This document shows, one piece after another, positions 42,257 through 49,726 of a DNA stretch of 64,000 nucleotides. The notes below the pieces were generated by a model. It made no database searches. It worked only from the letters and a program-made list of their open reading frames with translations, and was not told where the DNA came from. The position numbers were made by a program, and so were the translations under genes. The stretch is from positions 157,735-221,734 of the forward strand of contig JAFECJ010000001.1 of NCBI GenBank assembly GCA_018242205.1, in the 5' to 3' direction. Origin of the DNA: Pseudomonadota bacterium (GTDB lineage: Bacteria > Pseudomonadota > Alphaproteobacteria > Rhizobiales > Xanthobacteraceae). Numbering within the stretch: the first letter of the stretch is position 1; every line of letters begins with the position of its first letter.

Positions 42257-43012
42257 ATGGCGGCCGCGGCAATGCCGGCCGGCGGCCCACGGACGAGACC
42301 GACTTTGGACGAGCGCGACACATTGCCGGAAACCACGGCGCAGGCTCTGGCGCTCGTCTCCGCCATGCCCGGCGAGCTGCGCGACAAACTCGCGGCCTAT
42401 CGCGCGCATAGCGGCCGCCTCGATCCGACGACCGCCGCCGCTTACGACCGCCTGGTGGCGCACCTCGCCTCGATCTACACCGGTCAGGTTGGGCCGGCGG
42501 TCGGCGCGGCGATGCCGGATTTCCTGCTGTCGAACGAGAACGGCGAACTGGTGTCGCTCGAGCGCTTTCTCGAGCGCGGGCCGCTCGTCATCAGCATCAA
42601 CCGCGGCCACTGGTGCCCGTATTGCAAGCTCGACCTGCGTGCGCTGGCGGCGATCACGCCGGACATCCGCCGCTTCGGCGCTCAGGTCATCTCGATCATG
42701 CCGGAGACGGCGCACTTCACCAAACAGGCGATCGGCAACAACGCCTTGCCGTTTCCGATCCTCAGCGACGTCGATCTCGGCTACGCGCTGTCGCTGGGCC
42801 TCGTCTATTGGGTCGGCGCCGAAGTCAAACAGCTCTACGACCGGCTTGGTCTCGACCTCGAGCGCTTTCAGGGCCACCCCGGCTTCTTCCTGCCGCTCGC
42901 CGCCAAGTTCATCGTCGGCCGCGATGGCCTCGTCAAAGCGCGGCAGGTCGATATCGATTATCGGCAGCGCATGGACCCGGCCGCGATCCTCGACGCGCTG
43001 GCCAAGCTCTGA
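42257..43012 (+). CDS. Peroxiredoxin-like protein (AhpC/TSA family)
   Basis: The 251-residue product has a helical N-terminal part and a thioredoxin-fold domain from about residue 85 (GAAMPDFLLSNENGELVSLERFL) with the redox motif GHWCPYCKLDL. This CxxC form is seen in alkyl-hydroperoxide-reductase-like proteins that reduce peroxides with thiols. The start is uncertain: ATG 42257 is used, ATG 42272 or TTG 42305 are alternatives, and starts before 42230 would place the LysR site inside the gene. Confidence 0.8.
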   Translation: MAAAAMPAGGPRTRPTLDERDTLPETTAQALALVSAMPGELRDKLAAYRAHSGRLDPTTAAAYDRLVAHLASIYTGQVGPAVGAAMPDFLLSNENGELVSLERFLERGPLVISINRGHWCPYCKLDLRALAAITPDIRRFGAQVISIMPETAHFTKQAIGNNALPFPILSDVDLGYALSLGLVYWVGAEVKQLYDRLGLDLERFQGHPGFFLPLAAKFIVGRDGLVKARQVDIDYRQRMDPAAILDALAKL

Positions 43013-43018
43013 CGGCGG

Positions 43019-43921
43019 TCACGCCGGCCGCGCCGCGGGCAAGAGCGTCGTCCAGTCGGCGGCGCGCAACAGTTTCATCAGTCCGGTCGCCGCCGCCGAG
43101 CGGCCGCGCCCGGCCACGGCGTAAAGCGACACCGAGCGGCGCAGCCGGACGCCGTCGACCGCGACGCCGCGCAGGGCGACGTTGCCGCGCGCCGATTCCG
43201 GCATCAGCGCGATGCCGACATTGGCTTCGAGCAGGCTCAACATGTCCTGGTCGGATAAAATATGGTCGCCGGCCTTCTGTTCGATGCCAGCCGTGCGCAA
43301 CAGCGCGTCGAGTTCGTCGGCCTGCTCGCAGTAAGGCCGCGAGATCAATCGTGCGTCTGCGATTTCCGCCAGGCTGACGCGGTTGCGCATCGCCAGCGGG
43401 TGCGCCTTGTTGACGACGAGTTCGTAGCCCTCGTCGAACAAAGGCCAGGCGTCGAGCCGCTCCCAGCTTTCGCCGAGCGGTCCCGCGACCGCGAGTTCGG
43501 AGCCGCCACCCCTGAGCCGGTCGGCGATGGACGGGCCGTCGCCGCGGAAGAACTGCAACTCGAGCCCGGGAAACGCCTTGGCGAGTTCGGTCAGCGCCGG
43601 CACCAGCAGCGCGAGATTGATGGTGTGCGACAGCGCTATACGCAGCGGCGCGGTGGCGCCCTTCTTGTAGGACGCCGCCAGCGATTTGGCCGCCACCGCG
43701 CTGTCGTGGCACTGCGTCAGGAGCGGCAGCATCATGCGGCCGAGATCGGTCAGATGGGTCAGCGCGCGCTCGCGCACGAACAGCGCGCCGCCAAGTTCGT
43801 CCTCGAGCGCCTTGATGGCCCGGCTCAGCGACGGCTGGGGAACGTTACAGTCGGCCGCGGCCTGGGTGAAATTGAGCGCCTTGGCGACCGCGAGGAAGTA
43901 GCGAACCTGTTGCATTTCCAT
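43019..43921 (-). CDS. LysR-family regulator
   Basis: The 300-residue product has the LysR HTH at residues 1-62 (MEMQQVRYFLAVAKALNFTQAAADCNVPQPSLSRAIKALEDELG) and a co-inducer domain of two alpha/beta lobes. It is convergent with the peroxiredoxin gene (6 bp apart) and divergent from the kinase gene at 44078. Shared inverted repeats before its own gene and the peroxiredoxin gene make it the likely regulator of both. Confidence 0.94.
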   Translation of the reverse strand: MEMQQVRYFLAVAKALNFTQAAADCNVPQPSLSRAIKALEDELGGALFVRERALTHLTDLGRMMLPLLTQCHDSAVAAKSLAASYKKGATAPLRIALSHTINLALLVPALTELAKAFPGLELQFFRGDGPSIADRLRGGGSELAVAGPLGESWERLDAWPLFDEGYELVVNKAHPLAMRNRVSLAEIADARLISRPYCEQADELDALLRTAGIEQKAGDHILSDQDMLSLLEANVGIALMPESARGNVALRGVAVDGVRLRRSVSLYAVAGRGRSAAATGLMKLLRAADWTTLLPAARPA

Positions 43922-44000
43922 CGGAAAAACCCGCCGCCTGCCCGGACTGGCCGTCCGGGCCCGAAACCGCCTCGTCGCCCGGTTCCCTTTTATACCGACT

Positions 44001-44019
44001 GGCTATGGAAACCATAGCC
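44001..44019. promoter_or_regulatory. Candidate LysR-type site near the lysR-like gene
   Basis: GGCTATGG-aaa-CCATAGCC is a perfect 19-bp palindrome 80 bp upstream of the LysR start. Its GGCTAT-N7-ATAGCC core is shared with the site at 42213. Confidence 0.65.
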
Positions 44020-44077
44020 GGCCGGCATTGGCCCGGTGGCCGGGGCCGGGCGATGCTGGGGGCGCGAAGCAGCTCCG

Positions 44078-44827
44078 ATGTCCGACCCCCGGTGCCCCAT
44101 GAGAAGCCTGACGCTCGCCGCCGTAAGCCCTCGCCCCGACACCCCGCCGGCACGCGATGTCGCGCAGAGTTTCGCCCTGGATCTTGCTCATGACATCCGC
44201 AACGCGCTGGCCGTGAGCACGCTGCATCTGGAAACCCTCGAGCGCCTGGCCGGTCCGAAGGGGCGCAAGGCCGCCAGCGCCGCGCAGGCGGTCCTGGCGC
44301 GCGCCGCCGCGCTGTGTTCGGCCTCGCTCGCCGCCTCCCGCCGCACCGACAAGGCCACGCAACGCCGCGGCTTCGACCTGATCAAGCTCATCCGCGAGAT
44401 CGCCGCGATCTTGGCGCCGACGGCGCCGGCCGGCTTTCGCATCGAGCTCCCGGCGGAAACGCAATGCATCGTGCTCGCCGCGCCGGACGACATCTTCCGC
44501 ATCGTCTTCAACCTGGTGCACAACGCCATCGGCATCGCCCGGCGTGGCGGTGCCATCGGCGTCGTACGCATCGCTATTAGGCGCGACGGCCCGCGCGTCG
44601 TGGTCCATATCAGCGATGACGGCCCCGGCCTGCCGGCCGCCGTGCGCACCGCGCTGTTCCAGCACGGCCGCGGCGGCGCCGCCGATCATGGCTTCGGCAT
44701 CGCTATTGCCCGCCAGCTTGCCGAGCGTAATGGCAGCACCTTGCGGCTCGATGCCAGCGTCAGTGGCGCGGCCTATGTGTTCGAACTGCCGGGCGTGTGC
44801 GCGGTGGCGAAGGCGCGCGAGGGCTGA
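44078..44827 (+). CDS. Cytoplasmic histidine kinase without sensor domain
   Basis: The product of about 249 residues holds only a kinase core: the phospho-site His in DLAHDIRNALAVSTLHLETL, the N-box FRIVFNLVHNAIGIA, G1 ISDDGPGLP and G2 HGFGIAIARQLAE. There is no membrane segment, PAS or receiver domain, and no response regulator gene next to it. It may take its signal from a partner protein. The start is uncertain (44036, 44078 or 44099). Confidence 0.8.
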   Translation: MSDPRCPMRSLTLAAVSPRPDTPPARDVAQSFALDLAHDIRNALAVSTLHLETLERLAGPKGRKAASAAQAVLARAAALCSASLAASRRTDKATQRRGFDLIKLIREIAAILAPTAPAGFRIELPAETQCIVLAAPDDIFRIVFNLVHNAIGIARRGGAIGVVRIAIRRDGPRVVVHISDDGPGLPAAVRTALFQHGRGGAADHGFGIAIARQLAERNGSTLRLDASVSGAAYVFELPGVCAVAKAREG

Positions 44828-44846
44828 GCCCGGCCGCTTCGTCGCT

Positions 44847-44930
44847 GTCGTCCTCCGCGAAGGCGGAGGACCCAGCCCTTCCTCTGACCACGGCGAAGCG
44901 CTGGATCGTCCGCCTGCGCGGACGATGACG
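44847..44930. repeat. REP-like double hairpin
   Basis: Two perfect short hairpins, GTCCTCCGC-gaag-GCGGAGGAC at the left end and ATCGTCCGC-ctgc-GCGGACGAT at the right end, are joined by an imperfect palindrome. Such elements are dispersed between genes in rhizobia. Confidence 0.65.
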
Positions 44931-44950
44931 GCCAGACAGGCACGGCCCGT

Positions 44951-44981
44951 GTAGCCCGGATGGAGCGCAGCGCAATCCGGG
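44951..44981. repeat. Dispersed GTAGCCCGGATGGAGC-type repeat
   Basis: The sequence GTAGCCCGGATGGAGCGCAG and its continuation to CAATCCGGG match a short palindromic repeat seen in many proteobacterial genomes. It lies at the left edge of the AT-rich gene region. Confidence 0.65.
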
Positions 44982-45117
44982 GACTCTCGGACATCACCAG
45001 AGCAAGTTCGTCTGGTCGCCACATAGGACGACGATCTCGTGGCGAAGGACTCGATGCTGAGACAGACTATGGAGGCTTTATGTTGACCTAAATTTCTTTG
45101 AATATTTAGAGGATACT

Positions 45118-45855
45118 TTGGAAAAGATCATCGAAAAGCTGACAACGCTGGTCGCAGCTCTAACAGCTCTAATCATAGCTCTTTCGGCCAGTCACGAGCT
45201 TGGATATTTTACTTTTATTGGGGGCGCATTTTTTCAATCCTTTGCTTCAGTAAGCGACTACTTTTCAAATGCGCTACTCTGGGCTCCGTTCGCAGCGCTG
45301 ACAGCCGCAGGATGGCTAAATTACGATTGGATTTGGAAGGCCACCCCAAGACCTCGAAAAGGCGACTGGCCGTCTTGGATCGTTCCGGCACTTATTATTT
45401 TGATCCCCGCACTTTCTTTCTTCTTTTTGAAAGAGGGGCCTCCGACGTTCTATTTTATGCTATTTTTGTATGGCTGGCTTTTGTACTCTGAAAAATTTAT
45501 CAAAGGCCACGACAACACTGAGCCTTTTTTCAAAGAACTACTGAAGTTAGCAAGAATAGCGGTGCCTATATGCGCGGGCCTCTATACGCTCGGCTATACA
45601 AACGCAAAATCAGATTTAACGACGATCGACGGCGCCTACATTATGGAATTAAGAGGACAAGACAAACCAGTTTTACGAATTCCCCTTCGAAGTTTTGACA
45701 AAGGTGTACTGGTCCGGGATCCTATCGAGAACAGAATTATATTTATTAATTGGTCGGACGTCCGGTCCATCTCAAAGCTGATTGCCAATAGAGATCAATC
45801 TCTCGGGTGCAAGTGGTTCAATATTTTATGCAGTCCTCGCATAATTTCTCCCTGA
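45118..45855 (+). CDS. AT-rich membrane protein of foreign appearance
   Basis: The 245-residue protein has four or five membrane helices (LTTLVAALTALIIALSA, FAALTAAGWL, WIVPALIILIPALSFFFL, FYFMLFLYGWLLY, IAVPICAGLYTLGY) and a soluble C-terminal part ending in SDVRSISKLI. No family was recognised. Two 60-base lines of the gene counted by eye gave about 40 and 45 percent G+C, against clearly higher values next door, and it uses many A/T-ending codons, which points to recent transfer. The TTG start at 45118 follows AGAGGA. A role in defence or membrane sensing is possible but not shown. Confidence 0.75.
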   Translation: MEKIIEKLTTLVAALTALIIALSASHELGYFTFIGGAFFQSFASVSDYFSNALLWAPFAALTAAGWLNYDWIWKATPRPRKGDWPSWIVPALIILIPALSFFFLKEGPPTFYFMLFLYGWLLYSEKFIKGHDNTEPFFKELLKLARIAVPICAGLYTLGYTNAKSDLTTIDGAYIMELRGQDKPVLRIPLRSFDKGVLVRDPIENRIIFINWSDVRSISKLIANRDQSLGCKWFNILCSPRIISP

Positions 45856-45936
45856 CAACCACGGAGCGATAACCAGTTGCGAGCCCGTTTGGTTAGTGGC
45901 TTCAGGCGCTCGGGTAGAAATGTTCACATACGCCCC

Positions 45937-46260
45937 TCAACCCGCCTTCTGCTCGTAATACTTCCGCAGGATCGCATTGATCTTGGTCTGATAGCCCCTG
46001 CCCTGGGCGCGGAACCAATCGAGCACGTCGGCGTCGATGCGCAGTGTCATATGCGCCTTGCGGCGCGGCAGCGGCAATTCCGTCGTGACCCAGTCGAGTT
46101 CGTCCGTCGTGTCGTCGGGCATGGCGTCGTCGGGATCGCTGCCGTCCGGCAGCGGCTTCAAAGCGGCCGCCTTGAAGTCGGACTTCGTTTCGCCGCGGGC
46201 GCGCATGGCGCGCAATTCAGCGTCCGTGTACCTGACGATACGCTCTGATTTCTTTTTCAT
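45937..46260 (-). CDS. brnA: BrnA-family antitoxin
   Basis: The 107-residue product has an acidic, probably flexible N-terminal half that should wrap the toxin, and a C-terminal ribbon-helix-helix-like part MTLRIDADVLDWFRAQGRGY followed by INAILRKYYE. BrnA neutralises BrnT and represses the operon. Its gene overlaps the brnT end by 44 bases, the usual tight coupling. Confidence 0.88.
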   Translation of the reverse strand: MKKKSERIVRYTDAELRAMRARGETKSDFKAAALKPLPDGSDPDDAMPDDTTDELDWVTTELPLPRRKAHMTLRIDADVLDWFRAQGRGYQTKINAILRKYYEQKAG

Positions 46261-46489
46261 GGGCTCGTCTCATTGTAATGACGCGGACAACCTCGCCGCG
46301 CCAGCACCACACCAGAGTGAACAACGCGCCTTCGATGAAGGCCGTCGTCTTCAGCCGCTCCTCGGCCGCGCGCGGACTCGCCTGATGAATCGCCGGGCGG
46401 CCGTCGAAGAAGAGGCCGGCGTCCGCCAGATCGAGCATGCGATCAGCCAGCACCTGCGCCCGCTTGTTTTCGTCCCACTCGAACTCCAT
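46217..46489 (-). CDS. brnT: BrnT-family ribonuclease toxin
   Basis: The 90-residue product begins MEFEWDENKRAQVLADRMLD and ends RVITMRRAHEKEIRAYR, both signatures of BrnT (COG2929), a RelE-fold RNase that stops translation. Toxin gene first and antitoxin second is the standard brnTA order. The pair lies next to the AT-rich gene, which suggests a small mobile or stabilised island. Confidence 0.9.
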   Translation of the reverse strand: MEFEWDENKRAQVLADRMLDLADAGLFFDGRPAIHQASPRAAEERLKTTAFIEGALFTLVWCWRGEVVRVITMRRAHEKEIRAYRQVHGR

Positions 46490-46498
46490 GCGAGCAGC

Positions 46499-46511
46499 TT
46501 ACTATATGTAA
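46499..46511. promoter_or_regulatory. Short palindrome before brnT
   Basis: TTAC-tatat-GTAA lies 10 bp upstream of the brnT start in an AT-rich promoter region. BrnA autoregulates its operon, so this may be its operator; the arms are only four bases. Confidence 0.35.
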
Positions 46512-46763
46512 ATACACAATGCGCATACAATATGGCGCGAAAGTTGTAGGATTTTATCCATTGAAGCCATAATACTTAGGTGTATATTCCCCGTTATCCC
46601 GCCCCGGCTAGCGAGGGGCGTTTGATCAGCGTTGTCAGGGGCGGGGAGCGGTGGCCGGTGGGGTGCGTCGGAGATGCGGCGCTAGGAACCTCGCCGGCGG
46701 TCCAAGCCGCTTAAGTCCCGGAGCGCCTGCCGCGCGTCACTGGGGCGATGACGCGCGCGGACC

Positions 46764-47645
46764 TTACAGCGCGCGGCGCTGCACCACGCTCGCCACCGCC
46801 AGCGGCGCCTCGAGCTCGCGCGAGGCCGGGTTCGGCACATAGAGGCCGCGCTTCTCGGTCAACGGCTTGAAGGCGTCGGTCAGGCCGACCACGGTCTCGG
46901 CGGCGCCGAGCGCCAGGTAGCCGTGCTCCGGCATCTGCCGGGCCAGCCGCGTCAGCACGTCGATCTTGGTCGGCTGGTCGAAATAGATCAGCACGTTGCG
47001 GCAGAACACGACGTCGAAGCGGCCGAGCGGCGAGAAGTCGTTGAGCAGATTGAGCGGGCGGAATTGCACCATGGCGCGGATGTCGGACGCGATCTGCCAG
47101 GTTTCGCCGACCTGCGTGAAATACTTGAGCAGGAGCGTGATCGGCAGGCCGCGCTGCACCTCGAACTGGCTGTAGACGCCGGCGCGGGCGCGCTCCAGCA
47201 CCTCGCCGGCGAGATCGGTGGCGAGGATGTCGAAGCGGAAGGCGGCGAGCGCCGGCTGCTTCTGCAGCATCTCCTTGATGATCAGCGCCAGCGAGTAAGG
47301 CTCCTGCCCGGTCGAGGCGGCGGCGCACCAGATGCGGATGCGCTTGTCGCGCTCGCGCGCGCCGGTCAGCGCCGGCAGGATGGTGTCGCGGAAATGATCG
47401 AACGGCAGCTTGTCGCGGAAGAAGAAGGTCTCGTTGGTGGTCATCGCCTCGACGGTCGCGACCGCGAGCGGCGAGCCCGGCATCAGCCGGATCTGCTGCA
47501 CCAGATCGCCGAGCGAGGCGATGTTGAATTTGCGCGCCACCGGCAGCAGCCGGCTCTCGGCGAGATACTGCTTCTCCGCCGCCAGCATCAGGCCGGAGCG
47601 CTCGCGCAGCATCTTGCGCAGGAAGTCGAAATCGTCGGGGCTCAT
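46764..47645 (-). CDS. cheR: Chemoreceptor methyltransferase CheR
   Basis: CheR adds methyl groups from S-adenosylmethionine to receptor glutamates. The 293-residue protein has the helical N-terminal domain and the SAM-binding domain with CAAASTGQEPYSLALI, the RFDILATDL strand and FDVVFCRNVLIYFD. The ATG at 47645 overlaps the cheB stop by four bases. It is the last gene of the chemotaxis operon. Confidence 0.95.
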   Translation of the reverse strand: MSPDDFDFLRKMLRERSGLMLAAEKQYLAESRLLPVARKFNIASLGDLVQQIRLMPGSPLAVATVEAMTTNETFFFRDKLPFDHFRDTILPALTGARERDKRIRIWCAAASTGQEPYSLALIIKEMLQKQPALAAFRFDILATDLAGEVLERARAGVYSQFEVQRGLPITLLLKYFTQVGETWQIASDIRAMVQFRPLNLLNDFSPLGRFDVVFCRNVLIYFDQPTKIDVLTRLARQMPEHGYLALGAAETVVGLTDAFKPLTEKRGLYVPNPASRELEAPLAVASVVQRRAL

Positions 47646-48826
47646 GCGCGGTCCCCGGCGTACAGGCGGGCGAGCTTCGGCCCGATGTCGTCGATCGGCA
47701 GCACCGCCGAGCACAGCCCGGCCAGCGCCACCTGCCCCGGCATGCCCCAGACCACGCTCGAGGCCTCGTCCTGGGCGATGACATGGCCGCCGGCATTGAC
47801 GATGTCGTGGGCGCCGGCGAGGCCGTCATGCCCCATGCCGGTGAGCACGATGGCGAGCGCCCGCGCGCCCCAGACCTGGGCGGCGCTGGTGAACAGCGGA
47901 TCGACCGCCGGCTTGCAGAAGTTGATCGGGGCGCCGTTGCCGATCTCGATGACCGGCGCGCCGTTCTTCTGCGTCACGCTCATGTGGCGGCCGCCCGGCG
48001 CCATGTAGATGCGGCCGGCGACGATCTCCTCGCCATGCACGGCTTCCGCCACCGCGCGCTGCGTCAGGCGCGACAGGTGTTCGGACAGGATGGCGGTGAA
48101 GGTCGGCGGCATGTGCTGGGTGATCAGCACCGGCACCTGGGCGAGGACGTTGTCGATGTTGGTCAGCACCTTGTTCAGCGCCTGCGGTCCGCCGGTCGAA
48201 GCGCCGATCAGGATCGCGCGCGGCGCCGTGAGCGGCATCGGCCGCAGCGTGATCGGGCCGTGCGGCGCGTGGTGCACCGGTTTTGCCGCGGCGATGACCT
48301 GCGGCACCAGCGGCGGCGCCAGGATGTGGGTGGTGAGCGGTTCGGCCGGCGGCGGCGGCGCGGCCGCCGGTTTCACGGCGCGGCGGCCGAGGCAGCGGAT
48401 CTTCTCGATCAGGTCGCGATGGAAGTCCGGCGCGGCATTGATGTCGTTCTGGCTCGACGGCTTGGTGATGTAGTCGGTAGCGCCCAGCGCCAGCGCGCGC
48501 AGGCTGATCTCGGCGTTACGCCGCGTCAGCGTCGACGCCATGATGACGGTGACGCCCGGGCGCCGCCTCAGAAGCTGCGGCAGGGCGGAAATGCCGTCGA
48601 GTTCCGGCATGTCGACGTCGAGCACGACCACGTCCGGCTTGACGCGCTCGATCGCCTCGACGGCTTCGCGGCCGTTGCGCAGCGACGCGATCAATTCGAG
48701 GTCTGGTTCGGCCTCGATCCAGCGGGCGAACAGGCCGCGCACCACGATCGCGTCATCGACGATCATGACGCGCAGCCGCGCGGGGGCTGCGGTCGCCACC
48801 GGGGCGGCTGGAAAGGTCTTCGTCAT
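47642..48826 (-). CDS. cheB: Chemotaxis methylesterase CheB
   Basis: CheB removes methyl groups from chemoreceptors when phosphorylated by CheA. The 394-residue product has a receiver domain (Asp near residue 70 in VVVLDVDMP), a long Pro-rich linker, and an esterase domain with catalytic Ser in GASTGGPQAL, His in TQHMPP and Asp in TGMGHDG. The ATG at 48826 is preferred; the frame runs further up to 48898 but would overlap cheY. Confidence 0.95.
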   Translation of the reverse strand: MTKTFPAAPVATAAPARLRVMIVDDAIVVRGLFARWIEAEPDLELIASLRNGREAVEAIERVKPDVVVLDVDMPELDGISALPQLLRRRPGVTVIMASTLTRRNAEISLRALALGATDYITKPSSQNDINAAPDFHRDLIEKIRCLGRRAVKPAAAPPPPAEPLTTHILAPPLVPQVIAAAKPVHHAPHGPITLRPMPLTAPRAILIGASTGGPQALNKVLTNIDNVLAQVPVLITQHMPPTFTAILSEHLSRLTQRAVAEAVHGEEIVAGRIYMAPGGRHMSVTQKNGAPVIEIGNGAPINFCKPAVDPLFTSAAQVWGARALAIVLTGMGHDGLAGAHDIVNAGGHVIAQDEASSVVWGMPGQVALAGLCSAVLPIDDIGPKLARLYAGDRA

Positions 48827-48860
48827 CGGCTCGGGCACGGCGTGACTCAACAAAAGGAGG

Positions 48861-49226
48861 TCAGATGAGTCCCACTTCCTGGAACTTGGCTTCGACAATT
48901 TCTTTGTCGAACGGCTTCATGATGTATTCGTTGGCGCCGGCGTGCAGCGCGCGGGCGATATGCGCCACGTCGTTCTCCGTGGTGCAGAACACGACCTTGG
49001 GACCGTCGCCGCCCGGCATCCGGCGCAACAGGCGCAGGAATTCGTAGCCATCCATCTTCGGCATGTTCCAGTCGAGCAGAATGGCCTCCGGCAGCTTGCG
49101 GCGGCAGGCGTCGAGCGCCTGTTCGCCGTCCTCGGCCTCCTCGATGGAGAATTCGAGACCTTCCAGAATGCGGCGCGCCACCTTGCGGATGACGCTTGAG
49201 TCGTCGACGACCAAGCAGGTTTTCAT
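48861..49226 (-). CDS. cheY: Chemotaxis response regulator CheY
   Basis: The 121-residue single receiver domain carries DDSS (8-11), phospho-site Asp-52 in AILLDWNMPKMDG, Thr in FCTTEND and Lys in IMKPFDKE. It should carry the signal from CheA to the motor switch proteins FliG and FliN encoded at the left of the window. Confidence 0.95.
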   Translation of the reverse strand: MKTCLVVDDSSVIRKVARRILEGLEFSIEEAEDGEQALDACRRKLPEAILLDWNMPKMDGYEFLRLLRRMPGGDGPKVVFCTTENDVAHIARALHAGANEYIMKPFDKEIVEAKFQEVGLI

Positions 49227-49261
49227 GTCATTGCCTCGTTCAAATCATATCCAGTTCAGTG

Positions 49262-49717
49262 TCACGCGGCGGCGGCGCTGGCGTCGGAGGCGAGCACGCG
49301 ATCGACATCGAGGACCAGCAGGAGTTGCTTTTCGAGACGGTAGATTCCGGACGATACGGCGGCGAGCCGAGCGTCGAGATTGATCGGATTGCGTTCCAGC
49401 AGCGCGGCGTCGAGGCTCATCACCTCGCCGACGCCGTCGATCAGCAGCCCGTAGGATTCGCCCGCCAGTTCGACGCCGATCGCCATCGATGTGTCGCTCC
49501 GGCGTGCCAGACCGAGCCGGTAGGCAAGATCGACCAGCGTGACGATACGGCCGCGCAGATTGATGAGGCCGCCGATCTCGGGCGACGCCAGCGGCACCTT
49601 GGTCAGCCGATCGGGCAGGAATACGTCCTGCACGCGACGGATCGGCAGGCCGAACATCTGGCCGCCCACCATCGCGGTGACGTATTCGTTGAAGACCTGT
49701 TCGGTGTCGCTGCTCAT
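49262..49717 (-). CDS. cheW: Chemotaxis coupling protein CheW
   Basis: The 151-residue SH3-like adaptor links CheA to receptors. It has the CheW pattern FGLPIRRVQDVFLPDRLTKVPLASPEIGGLINLRGRIVTLVDLAYRLGL and ends in LLLVLDVDRVL. It lies 9 bp after cheA and 35 bp before cheY. Confidence 0.95.
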   Translation of the reverse strand: MSSDTEQVFNEYVTAMVGGQMFGLPIRRVQDVFLPDRLTKVPLASPEIGGLINLRGRIVTLVDLAYRLGLARRSDTSMAIGVELAGESYGLLIDGVGEVMSLDAALLERNPINLDARLAAVSSGIYRLEKQLLLVLDVDRVLASDASAAAA

Positions 49718-49726
49718 GCGCTCCCT

